From Rhynchospora pubera (taxonomy: Eukaryota; Streptophyta; Magnoliopsida; Poales; Cyperaceae), in assembly GCA_028095005.1 (NCBI GenBank), contig CM051460.1:83159676-83223675 (forward strand): a stretch of 64,000 nucleotides of DNA, in the 5' to 3' direction. Below the pieces are notes generated by a model, which saw only the letters and a program-made list of their open reading frames with translations, had not been told where the DNA came from and did no database searches. Shown here piece by piece: positions 46,585 to 60,100 of this stretch (positions are counted from its first letter, which is position 1; every line of letters begins with the position of its first letter). The position numbers and the translations under genes are program-made.

Positions 46585-48000
46585 CTCTTCTCTTCAAAAA
46601 AAAAAAAAAATCAGAACTTACTATTGCTATACCAGGAGCCATTTTGTTGATGTCCTATTTAAACAATCCATTTACTATCTCTTATATTTCCTTAGCTTTA
46701 AACGAAAGAACCCAAAAATTTTCATTAGGGGCCTACATCCTGCGGTGAAGTTCAATCCATGTTTTATAATTCATCAAATAACTTAATCATTGCAACGATG
46801 CAAATTGCACATCCTTTAATAATAATATAAATGGCATTTCAATCATATAAAATTCAACATACAATCAATTTTAAAAATTAATAAATTGTCTGCATATTTT
46901 TAAAATTAATTCATGATATCTAATTAAAATTAAACACGAAAATATCAGTAAATCTCTCTGAACAACCTAAATAGTTTCGAATTAAACCAAATATAATTGC
47001 CGGAGGCCAAAAAGCTTTAAAACCAGAAGGAAAGAAAACAAGAGTAAGAGACAAAAAGCGAAGACAATAATAATAAAAAATGATGGAGGAGGCAAGGTCA
47101 GCAAGGGCATGAACTATTGATGTTTATATTGTCTCCACTCTCTGACAAGCTGCATATTTTTAGTTTACTGAATTAGCAGAATTACTTTGTCTGTTAACTT
47201 GCTTATATATAGTTTCCTCAAAAAAAAAAAAGGAAAAAGAAAGAGGGAACAAAATTAAAACAAAAGAAAAAGAAAAAGGGAAAAAAAAAAAAACCTTCCA
47301 CATTTTTACTTGCATGATATATTTTGTTCATCGCTATTGAAACTAATTACTATTAACTTGCTGACAATATTCAAGCTGCATGCACCAAAAACTCAAATTA
47401 TCATAAAAAAATGAAGAAATACTTGTTGCTGCAGCAAATTGATACAAAAATAGCAACAATAACCATCAAATCAGATGTCATCTCTCATGAAAGCTGTACT
47501 AGTAATGTCGACTGGATAAGAAATAAACGCCATGCAAAGTGCAAAGTGTAAACTGAGGCAAGGTTATGGCTCAGTAACCGAGGAAGAAGCAATAACTCAA
47601 GGTTTTCATGCCCAACCTGTGACCAACAAAGCTTCTGCGCCGTATATTGCCATTAGTTAGTACTTACTAGTTACCATCTCAGGAGGCGAAGCTAGACATA
47701 TGAAAATTTCATATTTTGGAGGGGCCATTCTACACATTTGCTCATATTTTTACTGAAATAACATTGTAAATTTGTAATTATTAGTAAAAGTCAAAAAAGA
47801 GTGGGGGCCAAGCCCATGCCCCCACGCTGGCTTCGCCTATTGTTAGGAACTTTATTTTGTTTCCCTCGCTCTCTGACCTTAATAGTCAAGGCCATGTTTG
47901 GCAGCTAACTTCAAGTTAAAACTCTAACTTTCAAACTTCATACAACTAAACATCCTTAAAGTTAGTGATGTTAATACTAACTTCACTCTACTTTTCTAAT
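46585..48000. other. Intergenic, possible degraded hAT-like MITE, no gene
   Basis: At 47681-47840 the ends AGGCGAAGCTAG and CTGGCTTCGCCT form an inverted repeat around AT-rich DNA and could be a worn hAT-type MITE; no TSD is seen. Several A-rich runs occur at 47220-47295. No coding sequence is recognised. Confidence 0.35.
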
Positions 48001-48740
48001 TGAAAAAACCATATATCTTGAATGAAGATGAACAGTGCCGGACTTTGTTTTGCCGTTTTTTTATTGGTGTGGCTGTTTGTGTGGCGGGTTTCTGTTGCCT
48101 GGGGGAGGGTTGCTTCATGGTTTTGTGTAGTGTGGCTGCAATTTGTGATCGTCTTTGGGCAGGGCAGTAATTAGGTGGAACTATTTGGTGGGCTAGGCGT
48201 TGTTAGTTTGGTGAACAAATATGTCTTCATGTGGGTCCAATGGATGTGTGGCGGTCTTTATCAGTGCTGCGCCTTGCCTTTGTTTGTTTGGTTTTCAGGC
48301 CTCTGTTCTAATGTGGCCGACTTGGGTGTTTATTTTCCAGCGTCTGTAAGTCATTTTTTATGCTTATTATGATCCGGTACATAATATCCCTCTTCAGGTA
48401 GGCTGCAGGGTGGTTTTGTTGGGTGGTTAGATTGTGAACGTGGTGTACAGATTAAATGTGTGTGTGCAATGTTTTCTGGACGATTTACCAACCCCCCCCC
48501 CCTCATGTGGACCTGTTAGATGTGCGGTGTACAAGTTGGTATTGTTCAGTGTGTATACAATATGGAGGGTGCACCGCGGGCAAGCTGTGGTATGCCTTAT
48601 TTTTTTCGGGCAGTCATGTGTGAAAGGAAGGTTTGTGGGACCTGCTCCTGCTGCAGACGGTAGTATTGGTGGACATCTTGCAATGGACTGTGTCTTCTGT
48701 TCCTGTGCATGCACTGATGAGTGGGGCCAGGTCTTTGATG
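48000..48740 (+). other. GC-richer, G/T-biased block without recognised gene
   Basis: The plus strand is unusually rich in G and T (GTGTGGCTG, GGTTTTG, GGGTGGTT phrases), with a run of ten to eleven C at about 48492. An open frame at 48434-48832 would encode 132 residues with many Cys and Val, but it matches nothing I know. Part of that frame lies in the adjacent MITE, so it is probably not a gene. Confidence 0.4.
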
Positions 48741-48903
48741 GTTCATGTAAAATTCGAAAAAATGTAAAATTTGGTCTCCATGGGTATTTTAATATGGTGA
48801 ATAACTTGAATGGTTCGAATTCAGCATTTTAATTTTATATCTTGAAAAAACGACTCTATGGCACGGGACCCTCTGTGCCATCTATGGCACATTAGCCATC
48901 CTC

Positions 48904-48934
<31 letters not shown>

Positions 48935-49338
48935 GGAGAGAGAGAGAGAGAATGGCTAACGCGCCATCGATGGCACGTGCCATCAATTTTCTATCGGCTC
49001 GTTTTTCGAAATTCAAAAGTTAAACGGTCGATCCAAACCGTTCAAGTTGATCAAAATATTGAAATACCTTTGGAGACCAAATTTTACATTTTTTCGAATT
49101 TATTTGCTATTTATTATGATATTTTCAAATTGGAGGGCCTGAAATATTCTAATCATAATGTTTTTAAAAATATCATAATAAATAGCAAAAAAATTCGAAA
49201 AATACAAAATTTTGTCTCCAAAGATATTTCAATATGGAGAACAACTTGAACGGTTTGGATTGACCGTTTGAATTTTGAATCTCGAAAAATGACTTGATGG
49301 CACGGGACCCTCTGGGCCATCGATGGCACGTTAGCCAT

Positions 49339-49348
<10 letters not shown>
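48735..49348. mobile_element. Inverted-repeat MITE and an adjacent half copy
   Basis: A full copy (about 48953-49341) begins GAATGGCTAACGCGCCATCG and ends in complementary CGATGGCACGTTAGCCATTC. Its arms of about 190 bp meet near 49140 and include CGAAAAATACAAAATTTTGT-like and AACCGTTCAAGTTG segments. A second, right-half copy lies at 48735-48900 and ends GGCACATTAGCCATCC. TA and GA microsatellites separate and flank them. No TSD is resolvable because of the TA repeats. Confidence 0.65.
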
Positions 49349-49373
<25 letters not shown>

Positions 49374-49394
49374 CAAATTAGAATTATATCATTG

Positions 49395-49705
49395 TTAGAT
49401 GACTAATTAGTTTTATGCCACTACTTTTATGCACTAGTGGCATAGAATAATTTTGTTATTTTTCAATGGCATAAAACTAATTGTTATAGATTTATAATGG
49501 TATAAAACCAATTATATCTTTTGTGATGGCATATCACTAATTTTTTAGTTTTATAGTGACATATTTAAAAGGGTAAATTTGTCATATCAATTTCCAATGG
49601 CATAAAACTAACTTTTATGATTTTATAGTGGCATAAAAATAATTTGTCATTTAGTGATGACATATCTCTAATTTCAAATATTTGCAATGGCATAAATCTA
49701 AATCA
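49395..49705 (+). repeat. Degenerate short repeats of AATGGCATAAAACTAATT
   Basis: At least seven variants of the phrase (for example at about 49470, 49498, 49525, 49555, 49599, 49628 and 49688) recur every 30-45 bp with changing linkers. Function and origin are unknown. Confidence 0.6.
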
Positions 49706-50765
49706 CCCTAATTCAATATAATGTAAAAAACGGTTTTCTCATTGAATGTAATTAATGCAAAATATCCAATATGCAATATATAAAGAAAATTAATGAAAAA
49801 TGCTAACAAAGTTGACCATCAAAATGTAGAGGTGAAAAAAGATTAGAAATAGTTGTTTCATTAAGGATAATTTTTTACAAATTCGTGTGGTGTAAAATTG
49901 AAGAGCTCTTTCCGTAATATGTTCAATAATGCTACATCAAAATTTAGACACGTTTTCTCATTGAAGATCTCTAATGTGTAAATAAAAGCAAATATATAGA
50001 ACATGCTAAATGTAATGAATGCTCATGCTCATTAATGATAAATAAAAATAAAAATTTTAAAATGGTTTTTTTGAAATAATGGAGTTGGACATACGGCCGG
50101 GTTTTTAATAGATTAGATGAGCGGATCCCAAATCAAACTACAATTTGGTTCTTCTCTTCAACAAAACATGTGAAGTCTACATTTCCGTTAAGAAGTTGAA
50201 GAAAATAAATAAAGTTAATTTGACAATTTTAACTGTTAATAATGTTTACATTTTGAATTCATTCAGCAATTCGAGGTGGTACGGTTTTTGTTAAAGCTCG
50301 TGAAAATGATGGGGTACCTTTACCAATTACCATTCGCAAATAGCAAGAGTAATTACAATTTTTTTTCTAGATCTTAATTAGTAATTACATTGCACTCAGA
50401 CAAAAGCGAACTTGGGAAGCTACCACTGTGGAACGAAAATATATTGTCAGGTGCAGTTCTTACAAAAAAAAAAAATGCGGAAACTGCCTCGCAGAGCAGA
50501 GCATGAGCCACGGAGGATCCCATTACCAGATGGCACCAACCAACATACTATGAAAATATAATCCTTTTCTTGTCTTTGTATTATTCCTGTTCTTTGAAAG
50601 GAACAATTAATGGAGGCGCGAGTATTATTTTGTTTGTATTGTTTGCATTAATTATGGGATTACCATTGACAATGCAAACTGCAAAAAAATTTGAACAAAA
50701 ATGTTAGGTGTTGATGTGTTTAGGGATAAATACTAGCATGATTGTAACTTTCGTTGAATCTCTAC
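49706..50765. other. Intergenic, no gene seen
   Basis: The sequence is AT-rich with no recognisable exon, repeat or transposon end. Confidence 0.4.
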
Positions 50766-50922
50766 GGGTGCGTTTGGATTGTTGGAAGAAAGAAGAAGAA
50801 GAAGGAATAAGAAGAAAAAAAATTATAAACAATCCAAACTCTTCACAAAATTATACACTTCCCAATACTTTTTCCCACTTCTTCCCCTCTTCCCTTCTTC
50901 CCACACCTATCCAAACGCACCC
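50766..50922 (-). mobile_element. Purine-rich MITE, copy 5 (opposite orientation)
   Basis: The termini are GGGTGCGTTTGGAT and ATCCAAACGCACCC. Here the core reads in complement (CTCTTCACAAAATTATACAC), so the copy is inverted relative to the other four. The TSD is TAC (50763-50765 and 50923-50925). Confidence 0.9.
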
Positions 50923-51239
50923 TACGAAAGAAACGTTGGGTGTTGATATGCCTGCCAAGAATTGCTAGTACGATATCAACTATGATTTTACTGTTCGCGC
51001 GGATACTTTTGGTGTGGAAGTAATCCTGAATTTACTTTTGTCTTTTTTTTTTCCTTTTGTTTTCTCGCATTTGATTTCTAAAATAGAGTTTTTATTTTTG
51101 CTCTAAATTATTTGTGATATTTGTCAGGTATTTAATCTACAAGCATGGACTACTGTTTACCTCATTGAAAACCGATGAATCTCATTGGTAACTTGGCTAT
51201 AATAATAATCCTAGGGAGGGTAAAGGAATACAGCACCCC

Positions 51240-53441
51240 CCGAAAAATTTATAAATAATATTAAATTAATATAATATATTAAAAATAATATTAATATAAT
51301 AATATTTTTTAAAATAGTATCATGAGATCGGAATTCGGGATTCCGACGGCAAGATCGGAATTCGGGATTCCGATCTTAGCTACGATTAGATTCGTGGATA
51401 TAAAAAGTAGGGTCTTTGCCGTGCATATTTCGACGGGAATAATCATATAGTTCGACGGGAATAATCAAGATTCTGCAACTTGAATAAGTACTTAAATTAA
51501 CCTAGTAGTTCTCCAATTAAAAAAAAAAACTAACCTAGTAGTTTGACCAGCTGCAACAAGGCTGATATCCACGATCAATTCTTAAATTCCTACATATACC
51601 CATGATAAAAAAGTGATTTGAGTTGTGTATGCACATACTTATCATATCAAAATAATTTTAAGACCCGACTAATAAGAGGTCCCTTTGGTCCCCTCTCTGT
51701 CACAATTTTGAGACCTTTTGCTGCCCTTTAAACTATTCTTCTTACAAATACTAAAAGGTTGTTAGGGAAAATACCAAAAGTCAAAGTTAATTAATGAACT
51801 TACTTTGCGATAATCTGACATTTGGCTGTATGGATACTTCTATTGCAATCAATCTATTCTTGCTGCATATATTTAAAGATAATAACTTAATAACATACAA
51901 GTAGAACCAAACAAAATAGCAAAAATAAAAAAGTAAATATTAAAAGAAAGATAAAATTAAGTTAATAATACATAATAGCATGAAATACCTGTAAAAACTT
52001 GTTAGTTCAAAAGTCCTAATAAAACAACCATTGTAATTTTAAGATAGAAAATTAGTCTGCAGAAATTTAATTAAGTTGGACAGCATATTCATTCCATGTA
52101 ATTGATTAAGTTGGATATGACATATTTTTATTTGACTAGTATGTTCAACATAAATAATAATGATAGTAATAGACAAGTGCATGTAAAATTGAGTTTGTAA
52201 ATAATATTAAATTGGATATGGGCTTATATTTGTATTATGTTATTTCATCAAAATATTGGGAGTTGGAACTGTTATTTGTATTATGGTTCTTTAGAAATCG
52301 CGCTTCCTTTTTAGGACGTATCCAAGAAATATTTAGTCGTTGAAAGGACTAAATGAAAAATATAATACATTTCATAGGAAGTCCCTACGAATCTACGATG
52401 ACAATTTTACTTATATTTTGCCTCATGTGATAAAATGACTTTTGTTTCTGCTCTCTCAAGTCGTTGAAATTATTTTTTTTAACGTCAAATTTGCAATCAT
52501 TTATTTCCCTACGAATCTACATGCCAAAATTGCAATCATTTATTTTAATATATCCACTTTTGTTCCTATAGAAAAATTATGATTTGCCCACATTAATTGA
52601 ACCTTTAAGAATGTCAATAGTTCCTAAAAGAGTGGTACATATTGTTCTTGAAACTAAAGCAAAAGAGCTTTTTCCAAAAGACATAAGAGTTGATCAGTTA
52701 ATTTTTTTTGTTTATCTTAAAATGACAAGCTCTCTTTCTTGTGCCTATGTATCTTCCATGTAGAATACTTTCTCCCACGAAATAACTCTGCTTTGAATTG
52801 AATTGAAGCATCAATCCATGGATCAACAATTGCCACGACGTTATTTCTTTTCTTAACAATCCACACTAAACAAGCATCCCATCATTCCCAATTATGTACA
52901 ATGAAATCCGTGATGACCATTTGTAAAACCAACACCAACACGACGATAACCTCGTGTGCTATATGCAGGGAAGATATTGTCACTGCTTCGACCATTCATT
53001 GGATGCCATGTGGACATGCGTACCATTTCAACTGCATCATCCCATGGATCAAACTACATGAGACGTGCCCGATTTGCTGTATTCAGCTCTCGACACCATA
53101 TCTTAGCCTATAGGAATTTAAGAATAACTTTTTTATCAGGGGTGTATGTAGGAATTTAAGAATTGATCGTGGGTATCAGGCTTGTTGCAGCTGGTCAAAC
53201 TACTAGGTTAGTTTTTTTTTTTAATTGGAGAACTACTAGGTTAATTTAAGTATTTATTCAAGTTGCAGAATCTTGATTATTCCCGTCGAACTATATGATT
53301 ATTCCCGTTGAAATATGCACGGCAAAGACCCTACTTTTTATATCAGAATCCGATCTCGTGATACTATTTAAAAAAATATTATTATATTGATATTATTTTT
53401 AATATATTATATTAATTTAATATTATTTATAAATTTTTCGG
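51240..53441. mobile_element. Mutator-like element with long terminal inverted repeats, carrying a RING-H2 ORF
   Basis: The element begins CCGAAAAATTTATAAATAAT and ends with its complement. It is flanked by an exact 9-bp direct repeat CAGCACCCC (51231-51239 and 53442-53450), the TSD length typical of Mutator-like elements. The terminal inverted repeats are long: about 380 bp at the left (51240-51618) and 315 bp at the right (53127-53441), and are nearly identical over most of their length. The left one has an extra segment of about 65 bp containing GATCGGAATTCGGGATTCCG twice. No transposase is present. The interior (51619-53126) holds a RING-H2 ORF close to the right repeat, so this looks like a Pack-MULE. 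Confidence 0.8.
52901..53113 (+). CDS. Small RING-H2 finger protein or captured fragment (70 aa)
   Basis: The ORF encodes a near-complete RING-H2 domain: CAIC at about residues 21-24, CGHAYHFNCIIPW in the middle and CPICC at about 56-60, with the C3H2C3 spacing of plant E3 ubiquitin ligases. The protein has little outside the finger, whereas most family members also have a membrane segment or a long N-terminus. It lies inside the Mutator-like element, ending 14 bp before the right terminal repeat. The ATG at 52901 is the first in this frame; a shorter competing frame starts at 52894. It may be a captured gene piece, or the 3' exon of a gene whose upstream part was lost. If translated it could act as a small dominant ligase fragment, but this is speculation. 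Confidence 0.55.
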   Translation: MKSVMTICKTNTNTTITSCAICREDIVTASTIHWMPCGHAYHFNCIIPWIKLHETCPICCIQLSTPYLSL

Positions 53442-53450
53442 CAGCACCCC

Positions 53451-54175
53451 TTCGTTCTCTCTTCATACCATGACTCCGCTGTGGGCCAAAACCGCAGTTA
53501 CTTCTGTTTGACGAGTTCAGATTCACACTTTTGTCCTTCCAGTTTATGCTTGGCATCATTAGGCAAATTGAGAGAAGATTTAGGATTGTAAAAACATGGC
53601 AACGATGAAAATTTCTCAATCTACTGCTTAATTTGATAAACAAAACAGTTCAATTCTTAATCAACTCTATCGAAAAACTAATGAGATTTACTCCGATCAC
53701 AGGATTATTCAAACATGAACCATAAGATACAGGATTATCGAAAAACTAATGAGATTTACTCCGATCACATATATCACTACTCAGGAACTTCTTGTCAATC
53801 GTTTTAATATTACATGATTATTTGTGCATTCTAAAGCTGATGTCGCTGACCTGAAATAATGATCTGTCATTAGCTAGCGAGCGAATGGCATTTTAAGAAC
53901 CCATGCTACAACAAAGCATTATATTTTGTTTACAATGCTATGATAATTAACAGCAGTCTATACAGTAGCATTTCCCCCAACCACCCAGCTCCTAAGCACT
54001 TGCAAATACACTAAATCATAGAATTTAAGATTGGCATACTTCCTAAACCAGAATGGCGGGACACTAAAACATTTTTGCATCTCCACATTATAACTTAGAG
54101 TGACGAACATATACAAAATAAAAAATGTAACTCACAACCCACCAGTTTTCCTTCTAAATAACTGTTACTTGGTGA
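53451..54175. other. Intergenic and 3' UTR of the PQBP1-like gene
   Basis: A 31-bp direct repeat starting CGAAAAACTAATGAGATTTA occurs at 53671-53701 and 53739-53769. The last few hundred bases probably include the 3' UTR of the minus-strand gene. No other feature is seen. Confidence 0.45.
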
Positions 54176-57100
54176 TCAGTCTGCATCACCAAGTCCATCA
54201 CTACCATCACCTCTTTTGGATATAGGTGCCATCTGGCCACGGGATCCTCCGTGGCTCTTGCTCTGTGAGGCAATTTCTGCATTCCTTCTAAGAACAGCAC
54301 CTGGCGAAGGATACGGCCTCTGCTGAAACAGAGGTCCCTGCATTTTTTTTTGGTTTATAAAAAAATTAGAAAGTGACAACACAATTAGTTAACCCTGCAG
54401 ACATGTTTCCTTGATTGATCAAACATGTTTCATCTATTATAAAATTGCGAAACTGAGGTAAGCTTACTGCAGGTTTAATTAGAGACACAACAGCCAGATT
54501 AAGCTCTAACTATAAATTAATTGTACAATGAAGGTTCATTCAGTCTGGATGAAACTTGGACATATGATAACTAAAATTTTCAGTTTCTATGTTATAAGTG
54601 ATGTGAAGCTGTGAAGATGGTTTCCTTCAAAGATCAAAACATCACACTCGCAAAAAAATAATAATAATTATAATAATAAAAAAGAAACACGAGGAACATA
54701 CTGAAGCAGTGGTGTCAGCTGCTCTTGGTTGCACACCTTTCAAGCCAACTCCCCTGTAAAGATAACTTTCTATTATTAAATTTGTAAGTTTACCTCCAAC
54801 TACAACCCTAATTCCCTAATACATTTAATTGGTTTTCTAAACTTTGTACCCACTAATTTTAATAATGTAGAACACCTGCTGGGTCAAGAAACCAAAGTAA
54901 AATGAATGAACTGGAACTAATTGGCATTTATAGGAAAAACTATATTTGGTTTTTCCTTTTTTTTCTTGAATATTTCATTAGACCTCCCAACTATCCTGTA
55001 GCGTGATACTTATAGACAGTGAAGTACTATTTTCTGTTAACTGTTATTATTACAAAACTTTAAATAAAAGTAAAAACAACCAACAGAGCAATATTACTAA
55101 ACACAAACTTCATTGCGGTGCCTCTGGAGATATTTAGCAAAGGATGATTTAATTTCCTTGAATAATAGGTGATGCAACAGACATAGTTGATGTCAACGAG
55201 ACAGACCCATCTGTACCCTTATTCTATACAAAATATATATTTAAATGAAGACATAACATAGTAAAACGGAACCCACCAACCACCCCTGGGAGCATCAGAG
55301 TAAGAACTGGGATCCATTGGATCTAATTCATCATCCTCTTCATAGGATCGTTTCTTCTGACCTTTGCCAAATGGAGGTTTTGAGCTGGGTCTGCACAACA
55401 AATAACAACAGAAAAAAGAAAATAAATTTTAGTTTAGCTCATTTCGCCAAATTCATGCCATAGACTTCCTACAAACATACAAAAAAATTAAAGGCCAGAC
55501 TTGATACATCAATAAGATTATCTGTGCCGCTAAATAAAACACGTAAAACACTATCTTCTGTAATCATAGATCAAAATAAAACGTCTTAATTTCAGTGGTT
55601 CCAACAGATTCTCAGTGGTTCCCTTTAAGAATAAATTTGCACCAGTACAAACTTCACCATACTAATAATTGAAAACAAGCACAAATCCAAAGGAAATGTT
55701 GGCATGGAGTATCTTGATACCTCTCAATAAAGCAAGTGATCTATTCAGCACTGGTGCCAATTAAAACTTCCAGTCATCATATTGGACCAAAATAGAACAA
55801 AATAACAGAGAAGTCCGAAGTGAGAAATTTGGAGCTTTATGGACCCAAAGTAAAATCTTCATTGACCCAAACAGAGTCGTGCCTTATGAATCATAATGGA
55901 AACAAGTGTACTCCTTATGATCATTTGTAGTAAAAAAAAATTAAATATCAATTTCTTTACTCCAAAAGTGTCATTTTTTCAATACAATATTAATGAAGTT
56001 TGAATCCCTTAGTGGAGGATACAGTACCTGCTTGTAGCGGTAGTGTTGCCTTGGCTTTTTATGGGACCTACCTTCCGAGCTTCATCTTGATTTTGTTGAC
56101 CAAAATATTGACGTTGTTGAAAAGGAAGATTATTAACCCTATAAAAAGGACCCGCCACTTTTTGTCAAGATTCAGTAAGAGGTACTGTCAAGTGTCAACT
56201 TTCTAGATTCAACATTAATTGGGTTTGTGGTGCATTTAGACTTCATCTTTTGAATTGAGTTTATAAGCTTTGGCCCTAGTTATCATCACCAATATCATCA
56301 GAATTATCATCAAAATTTCAGCAATTGGTAGAGATCAAGTTTGTTTACCTTTTCACATAGCTTTAAAAGTACTTCTTTATCTTCTGGTGATAAAACTCTA
56401 AATATATCTATCAGACTAGAGTATTAATTAGCTAAATATCCCAATTGTCCTTAAATATTAGTTAAGTTTTCAAGTCACAAGCACCTTATCCCTAAAGATC
56501 ATTGCATATTGGTTACCAGTACCACCCTTTAATATTTCTATAGTCAACTTGAGGCCTTCTCCATATTTATTAGACAAAAGGGGCAAAACTGTCAGAACAA
56601 TCAGTAAAAGCAGAGATAGTAGCAGTAAGAAAAACGATTATAAAAGACATGCACTAAAAGATGCATCATACCTAGTACAATGATTGCAGTAGCCCGACGA
56701 CTGTACAAGGCCTAGGCCCCAGCCTCCACAACCTAAGCATCTTGGCATTTGTGTTTGCAAACCATCTCCAGTTCCCATGACTCCACTTACAACTTGTGTT
56801 GAAGCAGACTGTTGAGTTGAGTTAGGATGCTCCCATTGTGATATCTGTGTTCTTTTGTTGTAGTAGTACTTTTTACCTATATGAAGAAAAAATAATTTCA
56901 TGTATATGTAAGTAAACTATAACATGCAACAGCATGCATAAATGTTACAAAACAGAGAATCCAATAAAAGAAAAGAGTAAGTAATGCTAGTTGAATTTCC
57001 TGTCATACAATCTCTTCATAGCATGAGGTTTGAAACAAAAGATTGCTATTGCCAACACATTTTAAGTAAGAATTTGTTCGTATTTGCAAATTCCTTCAAA

Positions 57101-60100
57101 ATATGTTGTGAGGTATTTGCAAATATGAGAAATGTTGTGTTATAATTAAAAGTAAAATATATTGGGTGTCATTTGAATTAAGATCTGGCAAACCATAACT
57201 CTACCATGAGAACTAATTGAAGCCCGAAGCTTCAATATTTTAATACCTGTTGATTTATCAGAAGCCTCTGCCCAATCAGCTGGAAGAGGTAGAACTGATT
57301 CGTTGTTGCTTTGTGCAGAGCTTTTGGTCAAACTAGGCGGGTCCCACTGGCTCACTCCAGTACTCTGGTTGTGGTAGAACACAGCCCCATTTGAAGGGTC
57401 CCTTGCTTCAATCTAATTGAATTTATTACAAACGTAACTCTTTAAATCCAAAGAAAAACTACGAACTTGGATGTTATTACTACCATCTGGTAAGATAAAC
57501 ACAAACTACCACAAGAATTAATAAAAGGGACAAACAAACTGAATTGCTCTTTCTAGTCTTAAAAAAATGATGTTAATTAAAATGTACTGACCCAACCAGG
57601 AGGCAAATCTCCGACAATTGGGCTTTCTCTGACTTCAGAACTCTGCATTTCACATGAAAATTCAGAGAGGGAAAATAAGAAGAAATAATTCAAACTGAAA
57701 TTTAACCATAATTGCTCAAACTCATCCTTCTTGACCAAATTAGCCTTATTGCAACATTATGGTTCAATCAGAAACTAAGAGAAAAGAATTAGACTTAATA
57801 AGCAAAACAAACTAGAACTCAACTTGCTTTTGCTACCACATTGATAAATGGGTTTTAACTTAGAGCTCAGATGTAACAAAGAAAATAAATAAAATAAAAG
57901 GAGATGAAAATTTAAACCTCTACTCTTGTACTGTAAAAGTCGTACAGACAATTAAATTTACTTTTGGCAGCCTTAAATGATATAAAAAAATTACTTGTTT
58001 TTACAACAAATATCAATTATGCACTATAAAGTTTGTATAGATAAATTCCAGAAATCGACCAATTGACGATCAACATCCTTCTTGACTACTCTAGTACAAC
58101 CAAAAGGATGAAACTATCAAGCCGAGAGACTTGGATCTTGGGTTCAATGTGTACATTGCATAATAGAAAGAGGGAAACTTGAGTCATTCTTTTGCTTGGT
58201 ACAACTTGAGTCTAATAAAAAAGTGTTTTAAATCCCAAATGTTAAAATAAGAAAAAGGATAGGTACAACTAACACTCTCTATTTTTCCATGAGCTTCTTT
58301 GCCTGTTTCATCTTTTATTATCCCCCTAGCCTTTAATTTTTGCTTAAGAAACTCTGGTATCTCTTTAGCAGCATTTGCTCCTTCAGTTTTGCCCTCAGAT
58401 TTACCTTACATTAAAAATTAGCCAAACAATGTAAAAACACTAGTTCTATATCTCTCTATGGGTTAGCATCAGTTAGTTCTACTTTTTTGGGTGTTAATTA
58501 GCAACACTTGATCCTAATTTTCATATGCCATAATTAGACTGATTTCCAAGTCATAAGCCTTAAATTTAACCAAAAAGTTTTCATGCAAGGGAGAACAAAC
58601 CAAAGGCCTAAACAAAACAAAATGAATTAAATAAAAAAGGAATTAGGATCACCGATCACAATCTCAAAAGTTAAAAAAGTTATCAATTAGCTACAACTTA
58701 TTGCTACCATTATTTGTAGTATTACTATTGTCATTATTCTTTTTACTATCTACCTTGGTTATGTGACTCTGGTCTGGCTGGATTTCATTTCTAGCCTACC
58801 GCAACATGCTTGGGAGTTGGGACTAAAGGCTGTGTTTCTCTTGTTGTTGTAATTAGCTATTACTTACAATAAGTTTAGCCTCAGCTTCAAATCAGTTGTT
58901 GTACAATATCAAAAGGAAAATCTGACAAAAAAAGGAATGCAATCTGAACAATTATACTGTGACTTGCATACTAATTCACTTCCTTGGCTATATATAAGAC
59001 CTCAATTATTCTCAAATGGCATATAGATTTATAAGAACAAAAGTTAAAACAAAAAAAAAGAAGTTAAAATAAGACAAAAGGAAGTAATACATTGGATCAT
59101 GTTGTACCTGATTGGAAGCCAGATGAAATAGAAAGATAGGCGCCGCCTCCTGGAACGCCATAACCATTTCCAATCTCACCATTACCTATCAACCATGAAA
59201 ATTAGAGAAGAGTTGCCAAAAGAAGCTAGTCAACAGCAAGAGTTAAACAGAAGTGACATAGGTATATCAATATTCAACATATTTCTGGTCAGGAATTGGC
59301 AACTTGAGACCATCTTTCATTATGATTTCATTGAATTTACAAATAGGCGTGCCAGAGTCTAGAGTGCATAACAAACTATGCATTCTGTCTGAATCAATTG
59401 AACTGTCAGAATTCAATCATCCAAATTAAAATTTAGTAAATAAAAATTTAATTGATAGTATAATCTGTTGTACCATTATCACTATGAGTTAGTTTGCCCC
59501 TTTTGTTGGCCACCTCTGCACGATGGTCGGCTGTTATCTTCAACAAATGCCCCTGCAAGATGAAGGAAAACTAATTAATAGCACCAATGTGTAGACAATT
59601 AGTGTAGAGTTCTATCAATTAATCAGTTAGGGACTGTTGTACCTTTATTGCAGTTGGATCATAATGCCCCGAGAGTACATCTCCACTCTCTTGTACAGGT
59701 TGACCAATTTCCTTTTCTTGTCTATAAATCATAACGAGGAATGAATATAGTAATATAAAATAGATAAGGGATATATTGACTAGTTTTATTTAACCTTGGC
59801 AACAGACAAAATGGTTATTTAAATAAATTTTTGGAATAATTTTTAAGTTAAGGTTAGTTGTGTATAAAATATGATGCAATTTTAAAATCACTTGACCATT
59901 GATCAAGCACCATCAAAGCTGAACAGTTCAATTTTCAAACTGCCAGATGGATAAACAGTTGATTTTCAAATTGTACCAAATTTGTTACACAACCTATCTG
60001 AATCAAAAAGATTATTTCCAGATTATTACTTTTTTATTTAATAACTGCTGGAACGGTTGTCGCCATTGTCAAATGTGTGGGGTGCCCATATAACTTATCC

